Assembly (NCBI RefSeq): GCF_005886805.2
Contig: NZ_CP045430.1
Span: forward strand, 1-64,000
Source of the DNA: Pseudoalteromonas rubra
GTDB lineage: Bacteria > Pseudomonadota > Gammaproteobacteria > Enterobacterales > Alteromonadaceae
DNA length: 64,000 bases
Reading direction: 5' to 3'
Position numbers and translations under genes: made by a program. Positions 54,924 through 63,488 of this stretch are shown in pieces. A model generated the notes under the pieces. That model had not been told where the DNA came from. It ran no database searches and saw only the letters and a program-made list of their open reading frames with translations. How positions within the stretch are numbered: position 1 is the first letter of the stretch; every line of letters starts with the position of its first letter.

Positions 54924-55661
54924 ATGGAAAATTTACAAAACAGCTTGCCTAACCTAATCAATTCAGCCAAAATGAAATTACTGTATATAAAACCAGTTAT
55001 TTTATTTATGCGCCTGACTCACCATTTGAATACACATTTTTTCAGTGCAGAAGAGCTTTGCAGTACGCTTCGGATTACTGCTGAACAGCTAGTTCATTGG
55101 CAGGAAACCTGCATTTTCCCCAATGCCAGTTACAGTCTGGAAAATCAAATAAAGTGTAGCTCGTACCTTGGTCTCTATGAATGTGTTGAGCACACAGAAT
55201 ACTATCCAAGAGGCGCAGAGCAATGGGGCCAGCTATTACTTAAACATCAAGTTGAGCAATCTACACATGCATATGAGCTGTTTCAGCAAAAGTATATTCA
55301 AACTCTCACCAAGTGTGCACAACAGGGGCTGATAAGTCAGGACAGTCGCTTTAATGAAGACTTACCAGAGCACGTGCAACAAAGCTGGCAACAATTTCTG
55401 TGCAGCAAATACGGTGTTATCAGCCAAAATGGTCTGGTTGAAGAAGTTGTTTACATTGACTTAGGCCGGGCATTGGTCGACGCACTCACCGAAGAGCGCA
55501 CTGCCGCACATATCCCGGCTGAACACAGAACTGAACTGCTAGGTGCACTCAAGCTCTTAAATCGCGCGCTGAGTCATCACATGGAGCATGAGAAGCCCAT
55601 GTCCATTCGTTACAAATACATTGAGAGCCTGATCGCTAAATACGATTTATCTATTCGGTAA
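54924..55661 (+). CDS. DUF6058-like protein of unknown function
   Basis: A 245-residue soluble protein from ATG at 54924 (MENLQNSLPNLI), chosen because GAGGGGG lies just upstream; the frame is open back to 54843 without a ribosome site. Features are LNTHFFSAEELCSTL, a helix-turn-helix-like ITAEQLVHWQETC, FPNASYSL, and EYYPRGAEQWGQLLLKH. I recall similar sequences labelled DUF6058, sometimes called a natural-product biosynthesis family, but I cannot confirm it. The C-terminal half is helical. It is divergent from the DapA-like gene. Confidence 0.6.
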   Translation: MENLQNSLPNLINSAKMKLLYIKPVILFMRLTHHLNTHFFSAEELCSTLRITAEQLVHWQETCIFPNASYSLENQIKCSSYLGLYECVEHTEYYPRGAEQWGQLLLKHQVEQSTHAYELFQQKYIQTLTKCAQQGLISQDSRFNEDLPEHVQQSWQQFLCSKYGVISQNGLVEEVVYIDLGRALVDALTEERTAAHIPAEHRTELLGALKLLNRALSHHMEHEKPMSIRYKYIESLIAKYDLSIR

Positions 55662-55708
55662 TCCAGCATGCTCACCCCAGGCGCTAACCGCAATCGGGGC
55701 ACCTCTAT

Positions 55709-55966
55709 CTAATGAGCCTGCTCATAGTGGGCTCTAAAGATTTCAAACGTCTTCAATACCGTTAGCTGATCCTGACAAAGTGCGTCATACCAGGCATCAA
55801 ATTGACTATCGTCGTCTTGTTCACTCAAGGCAAGATATTGTGCCAGTAGCTCGATAATATCGCCATGGGTGCAACTTAGGTTGTCCAGCTGCTTTAATTG
55901 TTCTGAATGATCTTTATTTTGTAGTTCAGCGATGACGCCGTTATCCAATTGTTGTGTTTTGTCCAT
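55709..55966 (-). CDS. Small acidic protein of unknown function
   Basis: An 85-residue acidic helical protein (MDKTQQLDNGVIAELQNKD, with SEQDDDSQFDAWYDALCQDQ). No family is recognised and no signal or membrane segment is present. AGGA lies ten bases before the ATG. It is convergent with the DUF6058-like gene (47-bp gap). Codon use and composition look like a real gene, but support is modest. Confidence 0.5.
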   Translation of the reverse strand: MDKTQQLDNGVIAELQNKDHSEQLKQLDNLSCTHGDIIELLAQYLALSEQDDDSQFDAWYDALCQDQLTVLKTFEIFRAHYEQAH

Positions 55967-56135
55967 CGTGACGAATTCCTGTTTCTCAATCCATTGATAG
56001 TTATATCAGCCTAGTTTGGAATATCCAGTGCTTTATAGATCGTTCGCTCAATCTATCAACAATTTATTATAAAAAGTAATTCAAATTGCAGAGTATTGTC
56101 TCGATAACCCCAACTGTGAGGCACTTGATATCAAT

Positions 56136-56172
56136 AAAAAAGGCGAGCCAGCATTAGCTGACCCGCCTTTTT
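56136..56172 (-). terminator. Terminator after the VPS10-type gene
   Basis: On the minus strand, AAAAAGGCG (56172-56164 in complement) pairs with CGCCTTTTT (56145-56137 in complement) around an inner imperfect stem, ending in a T-run. It begins about 16 bp after the stop codon at 56188. Confidence 0.85.
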
Positions 56173-56187
56173 CACGTCAAGTTTTAC

Positions 56188-59100
56188 TTATTTACGTCTT
56201 CTGCGAAGCATTGCCAACGGCAAGCTCAGTAATGCTAGCCATGAGAACGAACCGGCATCGCCGTCATCGTTATCATCATCATTACCACGTAAATCTTTAA
56301 TTTTCACATTAACAGTTGTGTGTTTAGACAGGTTACCGTATTTGTCTTCAGCCTGCACACCGAGTACAACAAGTTCCTGATATTCAAAATCCAGTTCTCT
56401 GGCAACGGTAATGTTACCCTCAGCATCGATATTGAACGAATCATCGCCATATACATGGAATGCTACCACTGGTGAAACATCTGCGTCCGGGTCACTGAAT
56501 GCCAGCTGTCCAATCACTGTACCAACAGGAGTATTTTCGAATACCTCGAATCTCTGCTGCTGCTCAATCACCGGGGCACGGTCAGCAATATCAACCACAA
56601 AGCTAGTTGTTGTTTCTACTTCACCATCTGATGCTGTCAGTACTACGTCGCCACTAAACACTTCTTCAGCCTGGCCACTTAGTACACCATCTTTGAATAT
56701 AAACCCAGGCACTTGTGACTCCATAGTCAACTTAATAGTTTCACTATCGGAATCCGATACCTTGCCATTGAAGTCCATAGTAAACTGCTCACCTAGCGTC
56801 AAGCGAATGTCCTCTATCGCTTCGAATACTGGTGCATCGTTCACAGCTTCAATGGTTAAGTCAACAACGACCTCTTCAGCAGCATCTGACCCTTGTGTTT
56901 TACCTGCTACCTTAAAGTGGTCTTCACCGTTGAAATCTGCGTTTGGCATATAGACAACTTTAGCAACGTCATCTCCCTCAACAACAGAACCAGTATCAAG
57001 TAATTGACCATCCATCATTAAGATACCAGAGTCAGGCGTTTCAGTGATCTCAACCGTTACAAACGCGTTGTCTGTGAAACGACTTACCAGCGCTGAGGCA
57101 ACGTTTAACTCAGTATCCTCTTGCGTGCTCAGCTCTACGTCACCAAAACTCGCCAGGGCAACTTTATATGCGCTGCGACCGTGAGTGAAAGCAAACACTT
57201 CATTATTGTGGAACGCGACTTTAGCGATGTTGGTGTTAGCCAGGCCTGAACCATCTGCAAACCAGTTTTCACCACCGTCAATAGAGATAAACACCCCTAA
57301 ATCAGTACCGATAATAACGCGTTGTGCATTGTTTGGATCAACAGCAACAGAGGTAGCAGGAACGTTTGGAATATTTTTATCAATAGGCATCCAGTTCTTA
57401 CCACCATCTGTGGTTTTCCACACATGTGCCTGATCAAACGTAGATACGGTTGCATATGCAATCTGAGCATCTGTTGGGTCGAACGCGATGGCGCTGATCG
57501 TCGCACGCTCACCTTCTTCACCTATTTTGAAACTATGCCAAGCTTGCTCTGCATCTGCTTCACCTGCAGCGTAGTTGATGTAGATGTAACCTTCGCGTGT
57601 ACCTGCAGCTACAATATTCTCATCCTGTGGAGCGATACCGATCGCATATACTGCACTGTCTAATACAGGGCTGCCTGCTGTCCAGCTTTCAGCTTGATTG
57701 GTTGTACGCCATAGTTGGTTACCACCTATCCACAGAACTTGAGGGTTAGAAGGCGCCATTTCAAAGCGTGTAATGAATGGGAAGCCATCACCAGTGATAC
57801 CGTTAGTAGCTCTGTTGAAAGTCGCACCACCATCGAGCGACTTCTGAATAGACAAGCCTGTGAATTCTGAGAACAGAACGTTTGGATTTGTCGGGTCAAC
57901 TGCAGTCCAACCACCGTCGCCACCGGAAATTTCGCGCCACTCGTTGAAGCCGCCGTCGTTACCAAGCAAAGTACCATTATCCTGAGTACCGCCAAAGTAC
58001 GCAGTGCCATCAGGCATTACCGTGCCATGATAAAATTGCGTAACCGCATAACCATTGTTAAGCGTTGTCCAATTCACTTTGCCTTCAGGGCCAGCCGCAC
58101 CTTCCGCACCACAGATCTGAGCAAGGTCATAGCGCGCATCTAGGGCATTATCTGTGCGCTGAATACCACCATCGTTACCCACAAACATCGTTGTGTTGTT
58201 AACGCCATCATATGCTGGGTGGAATACCAGTGTGTGTTGGTCAGCGTGTGCATAGAGAGGGTGATCCATGTCGTACCACCAGATACTGGCTGGTACAAAC
58301 GACTGTCCACCATCATCTGAACGGAATAGATCTATACCGCCGGTCCACACTACGTCTGGATTAGATGGATCTACAGCGATGATATTGTCGTACCAACCCT
58401 GGTTGTAAAATTGAGGATCTGGTCCATATCCACACTGCGGGAACAAGCCGTAAACTGTATTACTAAGCAATAATTTGCTGTAGGTATCTGCAGAATCACG
58501 CGTCACAGTCGCATTCCACGTCAAACCCATGTCTTCGGATTTGTAAACCGCTTCCATACCATGGTCGCCGACATTCGCAAGCAACGCGTACATGATATTA
58601 TTATCAGAAGGAGCAACAGCAATCGTTGAACGGCCTTGAGTCGGCAACTCTAGTACTGAAGACCAGCTATCACCACCATCAGCACTGCGATGCATTCCAC
58701 CGGTTCTGAATGAACCACAAGCAGTAACCAACACGTCTGCGTCGCCACCATCAACCAGTGTCAGATCAGTACACCCTACCGCGGCAGCTTCAGCCACAAA
58801 CACAGTTTCCCAGCTTGCACCACTATCTGTAGAGCGCTGTACACCACCACGAGTAGCAGCATATAAAGTCGCAGGGTCATTTTTGCTGAAGACAATCTTG
58901 TTGGTATACTGGAATAGCTCATTGCCTGCGGTTGACTCTAGCTGCTCCCAGGTCGCACCACCATCAGTCGATTTGAAAATACCATCACCACGAATAGCGT
59001 CAGCGTTGAAGAAGCCTTCGCCCGTTCCAGCATAGATTGTATTTGGATCATTCGGCGCAAATGTCAGCGTAGTTACTGCAAGGTTGGTCGCCAAATCGCT

Positions 59101-59601
59101 TAGAGGCTGCCATGATTGACCTGCATCTGTCGTTTTCCATACACCACCTGCAACACCAGCTGTATACATGATGTCATGCTCTGTCGGGTGGATAATCAAC
59201 GTTCTAGTACGACCACCAATGTTACCTGGTCCTAACTCTTCCCATTCACCCAGTTCACGATTCACGCCATCTATCGAGTTCAAACGTGGTGCATAATCAA
59301 ATACAACGCTGTTTTCTGCCAAAGAGAAACGCGTCATCGTTTTGATGTGCTCTAACGCTTTAGAATACTTTTCAGTAGGCAGTGTTTCAGCCCCTTTAGG
59401 CAAACGCTGCGAAATATAAAACTCTTGTGCCTCTTTGGGTTTGTCATAGCGTTTTGGTGAATTGGCTTTTTTCTCCGCTTTGGCAGCCAGATAGTCCGCT
59501 TTTTGTTCGTAGATACTTGGTTGCGCATTTTGATACGCCAGATAGCTGGCACCACCCAGTGCGATTGCAACAGCCAGGCTCACAGGATGTAAGAGTTTCA
59601 T
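56188..59601 (-). CDS. Secreted VPS10/Asp-box beta-propeller protein with GlyGly-CTERM tail
   Basis: A 1137-residue exported protein. The N-terminus is a signal or anchor (MKLLHPVSLAVAIALGGASYLA). A large beta-propeller (about 120-800) carries roughly ten Asp-box motifs, for example TTDAGQSW, STDGGATW, SADGGDSW, SLDGGATF, TTDGGKNW and SIDGGENW, like sortilin/VPS10 and sialidase-type propellers. Ig/cadherin-like repeats follow (about 830-1100; TPDSGILMMDG, AVNDAPVFEAIEDI). The end DAGSFSWLALLSLPLAML plus basic residues is a GlyGly-CTERM signal. The enzymatic activity, if any, is unknown. It is divergent from the TonB receptor gene. Confidence 0.86.
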   Translation of the reverse strand: MKLLHPVSLAVAIALGGASYLAYQNAQPSIYEQKADYLAAKAEKKANSPKRYDKPKEAQEFYISQRLPKGAETLPTEKYSKALEHIKTMTRFSLAENSVVFDYAPRLNSIDGVNRELGEWEELGPGNIGGRTRTLIIHPTEHDIMYTAGVAGGVWKTTDAGQSWQPLSDLATNLAVTTLTFAPNDPNTIYAGTGEGFFNADAIRGDGIFKSTDGGATWEQLESTAGNELFQYTNKIVFSKNDPATLYAATRGGVQRSTDSGASWETVFVAEAAAVGCTDLTLVDGGDADVLVTACGSFRTGGMHRSADGGDSWSSVLELPTQGRSTIAVAPSDNNIMYALLANVGDHGMEAVYKSEDMGLTWNATVTRDSADTYSKLLLSNTVYGLFPQCGYGPDPQFYNQGWYDNIIAVDPSNPDVVWTGGIDLFRSDDGGQSFVPASIWWYDMDHPLYAHADQHTLVFHPAYDGVNNTTMFVGNDGGIQRTDNALDARYDLAQICGAEGAAGPEGKVNWTTLNNGYAVTQFYHGTVMPDGTAYFGGTQDNGTLLGNDGGFNEWREISGGDGGWTAVDPTNPNVLFSEFTGLSIQKSLDGGATFNRATNGITGDGFPFITRFEMAPSNPQVLWIGGNQLWRTTNQAESWTAGSPVLDSAVYAIGIAPQDENIVAAGTREGYIYINYAAGEADAEQAWHSFKIGEEGERATISAIAFDPTDAQIAYATVSTFDQAHVWKTTDGGKNWMPIDKNIPNVPATSVAVDPNNAQRVIIGTDLGVFISIDGGENWFADGSGLANTNIAKVAFHNNEVFAFTHGRSAYKVALASFGDVELSTQEDTELNVASALVSRFTDNAFVTVEITETPDSGILMMDGQLLDTGSVVEGDDVAKVVYMPNADFNGEDHFKVAGKTQGSDAAEEVVVDLTIEAVNDAPVFEAIEDIRLTLGEQFTMDFNGKVSDSDSETIKLTMESQVPGFIFKDGVLSGQAEEVFSGDVVLTASDGEVETTTSFVVDIADRAPVIEQQQRFEVFENTPVGTVIGQLAFSDPDADVSPVVAFHVYGDDSFNIDAEGNITVARELDFEYQELVVLGVQAEDKYGNLSKHTTVNVKIKDLRGNDDDNDDGDAGSFSWLALLSLPLAMLRRRRK

Positions 59602-59862
59602 ATTTTTCCCTTGTAAGAGTAGTTATAGTTTTAATTGATTGTAAGTAAACAGATACGTCAGTTTAGCGTTGTACCGTTTACACCCCAAAACGTCAATAAA
59701 GTTAAGCACAAATGTAGAAAGTTACAAACAATGTGGTTTCACCGCATTTAACTTAACCCCGTTATCAATTAAGGGTACATTTGATTGTAACAATAACAGA
59801 ATTTCATCAAATATGAATGATTTCTTAACGAGTCAAAGCAGTCAATTTAGGGTTAGCAGTAC

Positions 59863-61710
59863 ATGATCCAGGTTTTACTTTTATCTACGATCGCAGCGCA
59901 AGGCAGCGCCATTGAAACCATTGAAGTAATAGGCGGTAAAAATTTACTTGCATCAGAGCCATTTACAAACATTAACATTTCTCATGTCAGCAAGGAGGAT
60001 TTGCATGGAGCAAGCAACACTATTGCAGATTGGGTAGTCCAGGTTCCGGGGGTGTCCCTGAATGGCCAGGGTGGACTTTATCAGAGCTATAGTATTAGGG
60101 GTCTAAGCCGCTGGCGAGTCAGAACTGAGGTGAATGGTATAGTCCTCCTGACCGACCGTCGCGCTGGTAACTCAGCTTCGTTTATTGACCCGGGCTTGCT
60201 GCAACTTGCTAGTGTGCAAAAAGGCCCGGCAGCCATGCTATATGGATCAGAAGCAATTGGCGGTGTTATCGCTATGAACTCTGTTCAGGGCGAGCAAGAT
60301 ACACTAGAGCTGGGCTATGAAGATACAGGTAATGGCCGCCGTATTCTGGCCATTACGGGTAAAGAAAACTACAACCTAGCCTTCGCATACAGAAAAAAAG
60401 AGCGAAGCCATGCTCCCAATGGCGACGAGCTCAATAATGGCTATGAGCAATTTTCATCCAGCTTCAGATATCGTCATGCGCTAACAGAAGACATTGAGCT
60501 GAATATGTCCTGGTTGCCCTCCGTCAGCAAAGACGTTGGGAAAAATGGTGTAGCCTATCCTGACAGCCAGATTGCCATGTATCCGGAAGATCTACATAGT
60601 TTGGCACAAGTCTCTGTGAAATCAAAACAGTGGCTGGTCAATGTGTTCCATCACTACCAAAACTGGGATAGCGATGTGCTTCGCATTGGCAAACGGCACA
60701 ATCTGACCTCATACCAATCTCATACTCTCGGCGCGAACCTATATCACGAGTTTGACTGGCACGAGCTGCCAATTAGAGCAGGCCTCGACTGGACTGCCAG
60801 ACGGGGAGTTTCAATTACAGATCAGGAAACCAGTCTCAAAGCCACTGACGATATAACAACAAACACTTTGTTGGACGGCCAACAAGACAACATCGCGGCG
60901 TTTATCAACGGTATCTGGGATGAGCAAAGCTGGCGAGTAGACTTTGGTGCACGATTTGATCACTTTGCTGCCAATAACTTCGGTGTCAGTAAGTCTGATA
61001 ATCACCTAAGCCATAGCCTGGGCGTAACCAGAAAGTGGCAATCACACAGCGTGTCGCTCAATTATGCCAACGCATTTCGTTTCCCGACGCTGACAGAGCT
61101 TTACTTTAACGGCATCACTCCCAGAGGGAATACAATTGGTAACCCGCAACTTGACCCTGAAACCAGCCAGGGGCTTGAGTTGAGTTATCGCCACGACCAC
61201 AAAATTGCCAAGACAACCCTGAACCTCTTTCATACCCGCCTGGACGATTATATAGAACGAATAAAGCTGGAGTCAGGAGACAGAACCTATCTTAATCTGG
61301 ATCAGGCCAGTATTTCGGGGGCGGAAATATTAACTCAAGTCGAAGTTAACGACACACTGTCATATACGCTGGGATACACACATCAAAAAGGAAAGAGTGA
61401 TAAAGGTGATTACCTGTCAGATATCGCACCTCGCAAACTGAGTATATCCGGTCAGTATGCATGGGACTCATTCGAGTTTAAGCCCGCGTTAACCTATCAA
61501 CTGGCAAAAAATCAGCCAGGGTCAGGTGAAGCCGAACTGGACAAAAGCTTGGTCTTAGATCTGAACCTAAATTGGTACATAGATGAAAGCTGGACACTGC
61601 GTGCTGGTGTGCTAAACCTCTTCAACCGCCTTCATAGAACAACCGCGGACGAAGATGCGCCATTTCATGCCGAGCGTACTGTTAAATTTGATATCAGTTG
61701 GCAGATTTAA
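59863..61710 (+). CDS. TonB-dependent outer-membrane receptor
   Basis: A 615-residue receptor, slightly short for the class. A short signal peptide is followed by an IETIEVIG TonB-box-like segment, the plug (SNTIADWVVQVPGVSLNGQG, SIRGLSRWRV, GPAAMLYGSEAIGGVIAMNS) and a 22-strand beta-barrel (ANAFRFPTLTELYFNGITPR, ending FDISWQI). It imports siderophores, vitamin B12 or other large ligands using TonB energy. No Fur-type box was recognised upstream. ABC genes for the ligand are not adjacent. Confidence 0.9.
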   Translation: MIQVLLLSTIAAQGSAIETIEVIGGKNLLASEPFTNINISHVSKEDLHGASNTIADWVVQVPGVSLNGQGGLYQSYSIRGLSRWRVRTEVNGIVLLTDRRAGNSASFIDPGLLQLASVQKGPAAMLYGSEAIGGVIAMNSVQGEQDTLELGYEDTGNGRRILAITGKENYNLAFAYRKKERSHAPNGDELNNGYEQFSSSFRYRHALTEDIELNMSWLPSVSKDVGKNGVAYPDSQIAMYPEDLHSLAQVSVKSKQWLVNVFHHYQNWDSDVLRIGKRHNLTSYQSHTLGANLYHEFDWHELPIRAGLDWTARRGVSITDQETSLKATDDITTNTLLDGQQDNIAAFINGIWDEQSWRVDFGARFDHFAANNFGVSKSDNHLSHSLGVTRKWQSHSVSLNYANAFRFPTLTELYFNGITPRGNTIGNPQLDPETSQGLELSYRHDHKIAKTTLNLFHTRLDDYIERIKLESGDRTYLNLDQASISGAEILTQVEVNDTLSYTLGYTHQKGKSDKGDYLSDIAPRKLSISGQYAWDSFEFKPALTYQLAKNQPGSGEAELDKSLVLDLNLNWYIDESWTLRAGVLNLFNRLHRTTADEDAPFHAERTVKFDISWQI

Positions 61711-61716
61711 CTAAGT

Positions 61717-61743
61717 GGGAAGTGGCCGATATTGGCACTTCCC
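61717..61743. terminator. Hairpin between the TonB receptor gene and the cytochrome b562-like gene
   Basis: GGGAAGTG (61717-61724) pairs with CACTTCCC (61736-61743) soon after the receptor stop. No T-run follows, so it is at best a weak terminator. Confidence 0.35.
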
Positions 61744-61772
61744 CTACCTCCTGAAAACGCCCCTACTCAGGG

Positions 61773-62168
61773 TTACTTCCCGAATAATAATTCCCAGAAC
61801 CCAGGTGGCTCATGCAATTCGTGATACTCCTTTCGCAACCCGTCAATCTGTCTGAGTAAATCTTTGGCTTGTTGCATTTTCGCCTGAGCCAGCAACCCTT
61901 GCGCCGTCTGGATAACATTTGACACCTTATCCAGTCCCTGAAGGGATTGCACTTTTACATCAGCTTTGAAATTGTGCTGCTTACTTTGTTGGATCAAAAG
62001 CAGCATAGTTTCGAGATGCTTGTTGATCTCTTCCGATTGTTGAGCCTCCATCGCCTGCTTGTAAGCATGTCCCATATTCTTCATCGTCTGATTCAAATCC
62101 TGACTTTGCTGTGCCACGACTGACGGCACAAAAAGCGCAGAACAAAGAAAGATTATCAACAGCTTCAT
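61773..62168 (-). CDS. Periplasmic cytochrome b562-like protein
   Basis: A 131-residue exported protein: signal peptide MKLLIIFLCSALFVPSVVAQ, then an all-helical mature chain. The pattern LNQTMKNMGHAYKQAMEA near the mature N-terminus and LLRQIDGLRKEYHELHEP near the C-terminus matches the four-helix cytochrome b562 family, whose heme is held by an N-terminal Met and a C-terminal His. Met and His are present in the expected places. No c-type CXXCH motif exists. It is divergent from the binding protein at 62250. Confidence 0.7.
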   Translation of the reverse strand: MKLLIIFLCSALFVPSVVAQQSQDLNQTMKNMGHAYKQAMEAQQSEEINKHLETMLLLIQQSKQHNFKADVKVQSLQGLDKVSNVIQTAQGLLAQAKMQQAKDLLRQIDGLRKEYHELHEPPGFWELLFGK

Positions 62169-62249
62169 TTTTCCCCCTTAATCAAGAATGGGCTAGTATA
62201 TAAGTAAAAGCGCGGCAAACAAACTGTCGCACTGGCATCGAGGTGCACA

Positions 62250-63299
62250 ATGAAAGTGTTAATTATGTCTGTTGTGCTACTGTTCGTGGCTTTTTCCCCC
62301 TGTGCACAAACAATCACTGTGACTTTCGTCAATCCAGGCCATAAACACACCAATCCAACTGGCGCATTCTGGCAAAATGTCACAAGAATCATGGAAGCCG
62401 CAGCACAAGATTTGGATATAGAACTCAGGACGTTGTACGCCGAGAGGAATCATATTCATATGAAGAAACTCGCACAGGACGCACTCAGTGGTAAAACCGA
62501 CTATCTTATTCTCGTTGATGAAAAAGGCGTTATTACGGACGCACTGCTTACCGTACCAGGTGAGCATAAACGCGTCGCATTTTTACTGAATAGCCCGGAT
62601 AAACTGGCACTAAAGCGCATCGCAGCCAAAGGCATTGGCGTACTTGGTTCCGTTACACCTGACAACTATCAGGCAGGTCGACTGCTAGCCAAACTGCTCC
62701 ATGACGCTTTACCCGACAGAACAAAGCAATCAAGCGAGCGCTACGTAATGCTTGCTTTACTGGGTGATGTTGCCACAAATGCCGCAATTGAACGCGAACA
62801 AGGCTTGCTTGGCTACACTAATCGTACTTATGGAGTAAACCTGGTTGAGCGTATTGATGCACAATGGTCTGAACAAAACGCCTACGAGCTGGCATTTGGG
62901 CTGCTGCAACGGTTTCCAGATACCCGCCTTATCTGGTGTGCAAATGATGCCATTGCTCGCGGCGCTGCGCGGGCTGCATCTGAGCTCAATATGAGAGAGA
63001 ATGTTAAGGTTGGGGGCATAAATTGGGATTTAGGTCATGAAAACGTCATCGATGTGTCACTGGGTGGGCATGTATTATTAGGCGGCTACTTGTTAACAGA
63101 GATTAGAAAATTCCATGACCGCAAGATTAGCGCTATTGGAGAGCAAAAAATTGCAATCTTTAGGCCATATTCAGAAAAATTTAGCCCTTTGTATCGCGCT
63201 ATACACAGTGCTGAATTGAATGACATTGACTTTAAACAGTTCACCACTGGTGGTCAAAGTTACAATATTAAGACACTGAATCAGCAATTAAAATTTTAA
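62250..63299 (+). CDS. Periplasmic sugar-binding-like protein, paralogue of the one at 24443
   Basis: A 349-residue exported protein with signal peptide MKVLIMSVVLLFVAFSPCAQ and the RbsB/LsrB-type fold. It shares with the 24443 protein PDNYQAGRLLA, AQWSEQNAYELAFGLLQRFP, RLIWCANDAIARGAARAA and LGGHVLLGGYLL, so the two are paralogues. No permease or ATPase gene is next to it. A sensor or chemotaxis/LuxP-like role is possible. The ligand is unknown. It is divergent from the cytochrome b562-like gene. Confidence 0.78.
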   Translation: MKVLIMSVVLLFVAFSPCAQTITVTFVNPGHKHTNPTGAFWQNVTRIMEAAAQDLDIELRTLYAERNHIHMKKLAQDALSGKTDYLILVDEKGVITDALLTVPGEHKRVAFLLNSPDKLALKRIAAKGIGVLGSVTPDNYQAGRLLAKLLHDALPDRTKQSSERYVMLALLGDVATNAAIEREQGLLGYTNRTYGVNLVERIDAQWSEQNAYELAFGLLQRFPDTRLIWCANDAIARGAARAASELNMRENVKVGGINWDLGHENVIDVSLGGHVLLGGYLLTEIRKFHDRKISAIGEQKIAIFRPYSEKFSPLYRAIHSAELNDIDFKQFTTGGQSYNIKTLNQQLKF

Positions 63300-63488
63300 T
63301 TTTTTTATTCGAAATATAAAAAATAAAATGCCACACAAGTTGCATTTGCAACAAATTTCAATCTACGAACCATCCACAAAAAGTATAAAATTTCCTCAGC
63401 AAAATTTTCCTCATTTTTTCATTATTGACAGCGCTGGCATTCCCTGTTTTAGTTATAAGGGTTAACAACATGTAATATAGGTAAACTT

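Noticed and set aside
59705..59862. Possible Fur box before the TonB receptor
   Set aside because: The AT-rich sequence ttgattgtaacaataac only loosely recalls a Fur site and lacks the inverted hexamers, so iron control is not claimed.
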